From Litoreibacter sp. (GTDB taxonomy: Bacteria > Pseudomonadota > Alphaproteobacteria > Rhodobacterales > Rhodobacteraceae), in assembly GCA_013042765.1 (NCBI GenBank), contig JABDPP010000396.1, positions 1 through 6,042 on the forward strand: DNA of 6,042 bases, given 5' to 3'. The position numbers and the translations under genes were made by a program. Shown piece after piece: positions 5,831 to 6,042 of this stretch. Position 1 is the stretch's first letter; each line of letters opens with the position of its first letter. The notes under the pieces are model-generated. The model was not told where the DNA came from. It worked only from the letters and a program-made list of their open reading frames with translations, and searched no databases.

Positions 5831-6042
5831 TCAGCCGGCCAGTGCCGGCATCTCGTTGAAGAAGCCTTGGAGGGCGGCCAGTTCGTTTTGCCGAACCTCA
5901 TGGCCGCCATCGTGCCAGTCGAGGGTCAGATCGCTGCCTTGCGCCTCAAGATAGTCCGCCAGAGACTGGGTTAACGGCGCCGGGCAGATTGGATCATTGC
6001 GCCCTGCGGTGATCAGGATACGGGCGGTGGCAAGCGCCGGAT
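5831..6042 (-). CDS. Alpha/beta hydrolase, phospholipase/carboxylesterase type, C-terminal part
   Basis: This is a partial gene: 69 residues and the stop are visible, and the 5' end lies beyond the right edge. The piece carries the last two catalytic-triad regions of the phospholipase/carboxylesterase-type alpha/beta hydrolases. The Asp is in ITAGRNDPICPAP and the His in DWHDGGHEVRQNEL, and the chain ends shortly after in LQGFF. The nucleophile Ser must lie outside the window. The GRNDPICP and GGHEV patterns resemble MhqD-type hydrolases, which in several bacteria sit beside ring-cleaving dioxygenase-like genes and respond to quinones; that comparison is from memory. Its stop is 46 bases upstream of the pirin start, so co-transcription is likely. 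Confidence 0.88.
   Translation of the reverse strand, partial: PALATARILITAGRNDPICPAPLTQSLADYLEAQGSDLTLDWHDGGHEVRQNELAALQGFFNEMPALAG

Noticed and set aside
5785..5910. 42-residue N-terminal extension of the pirin
   Set aside because: It overlaps the hydrolase C-terminus in another frame and lacks pirin similarity; the start at 5784 has a clear AGGAG.

Overview
The window looks like chromosomal DNA of a marine-type alphaproteobacterium, most likely Rhodobacteraceae (Roseobacter group). I infer this from moderately high GC, strong G/C preference at third codon positions in the core genes, S2 and EF-Ts sequences of alphaproteobacterial character, and the set of neighbours. No species can be named from sequence alone.

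Layout, left to right. (1) At 1-389 on the minus strand is the N-terminal part of a PfkB-family kinase, possibly pseudouridine kinase, running off the left edge. (2) Divergent from it is the rpsB-tsf operon (611-2398, plus strand). It encodes ribosomal protein S2 and elongation factor Ts, has an 87-base intercistronic spacer with two competing hairpins, and ends in a textbook 15-bp terminator. (3) A 405-base convergent intergenic region (2399-2803) follows. It holds several small inverted repeats and a second terminator with a seven-T tail, so it could encode a small RNA or simply be a back-to-back termination zone. (4) At 2804-3999 on the minus strand lies a two-gene unit: aroQ (type II 3-dehydroquinate dehydratase), then a LuxR-type autoinducer-domain regulator whose start codon overlaps the aroQ stop (ATGA). 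(5) About 825 bases (4000-4824) lack any recognisable gene. This stretch contains a repeat-rich aroQ upstream region, a roughly 42% GC island with an unrecognised 117-codon open frame, and a GC-rich tail. (6) On the minus strand, a truncated alpha/beta hydrolase (5831-6042) is followed by a pirin (4825-5784), probably as one operon.

The core genes serve translation (rpsB, tsf) and the shikimate pathway (aroQ). The most unusual point is the LuxR-type protein. No luxI-type synthase is visible in the window, and by eye three of the six positions that normally define acyl-homoserine-lactone binding are changed (W to Y, Y to F, D to G). Its start is embedded in aroQ. It is a candidate solo regulator with a non-canonical ligand, tied translationally to an aromatic-biosynthesis enzyme. 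I found no CRISPR array, tRNA, rRNA, insertion sequence or clearly novel multi-gene system.
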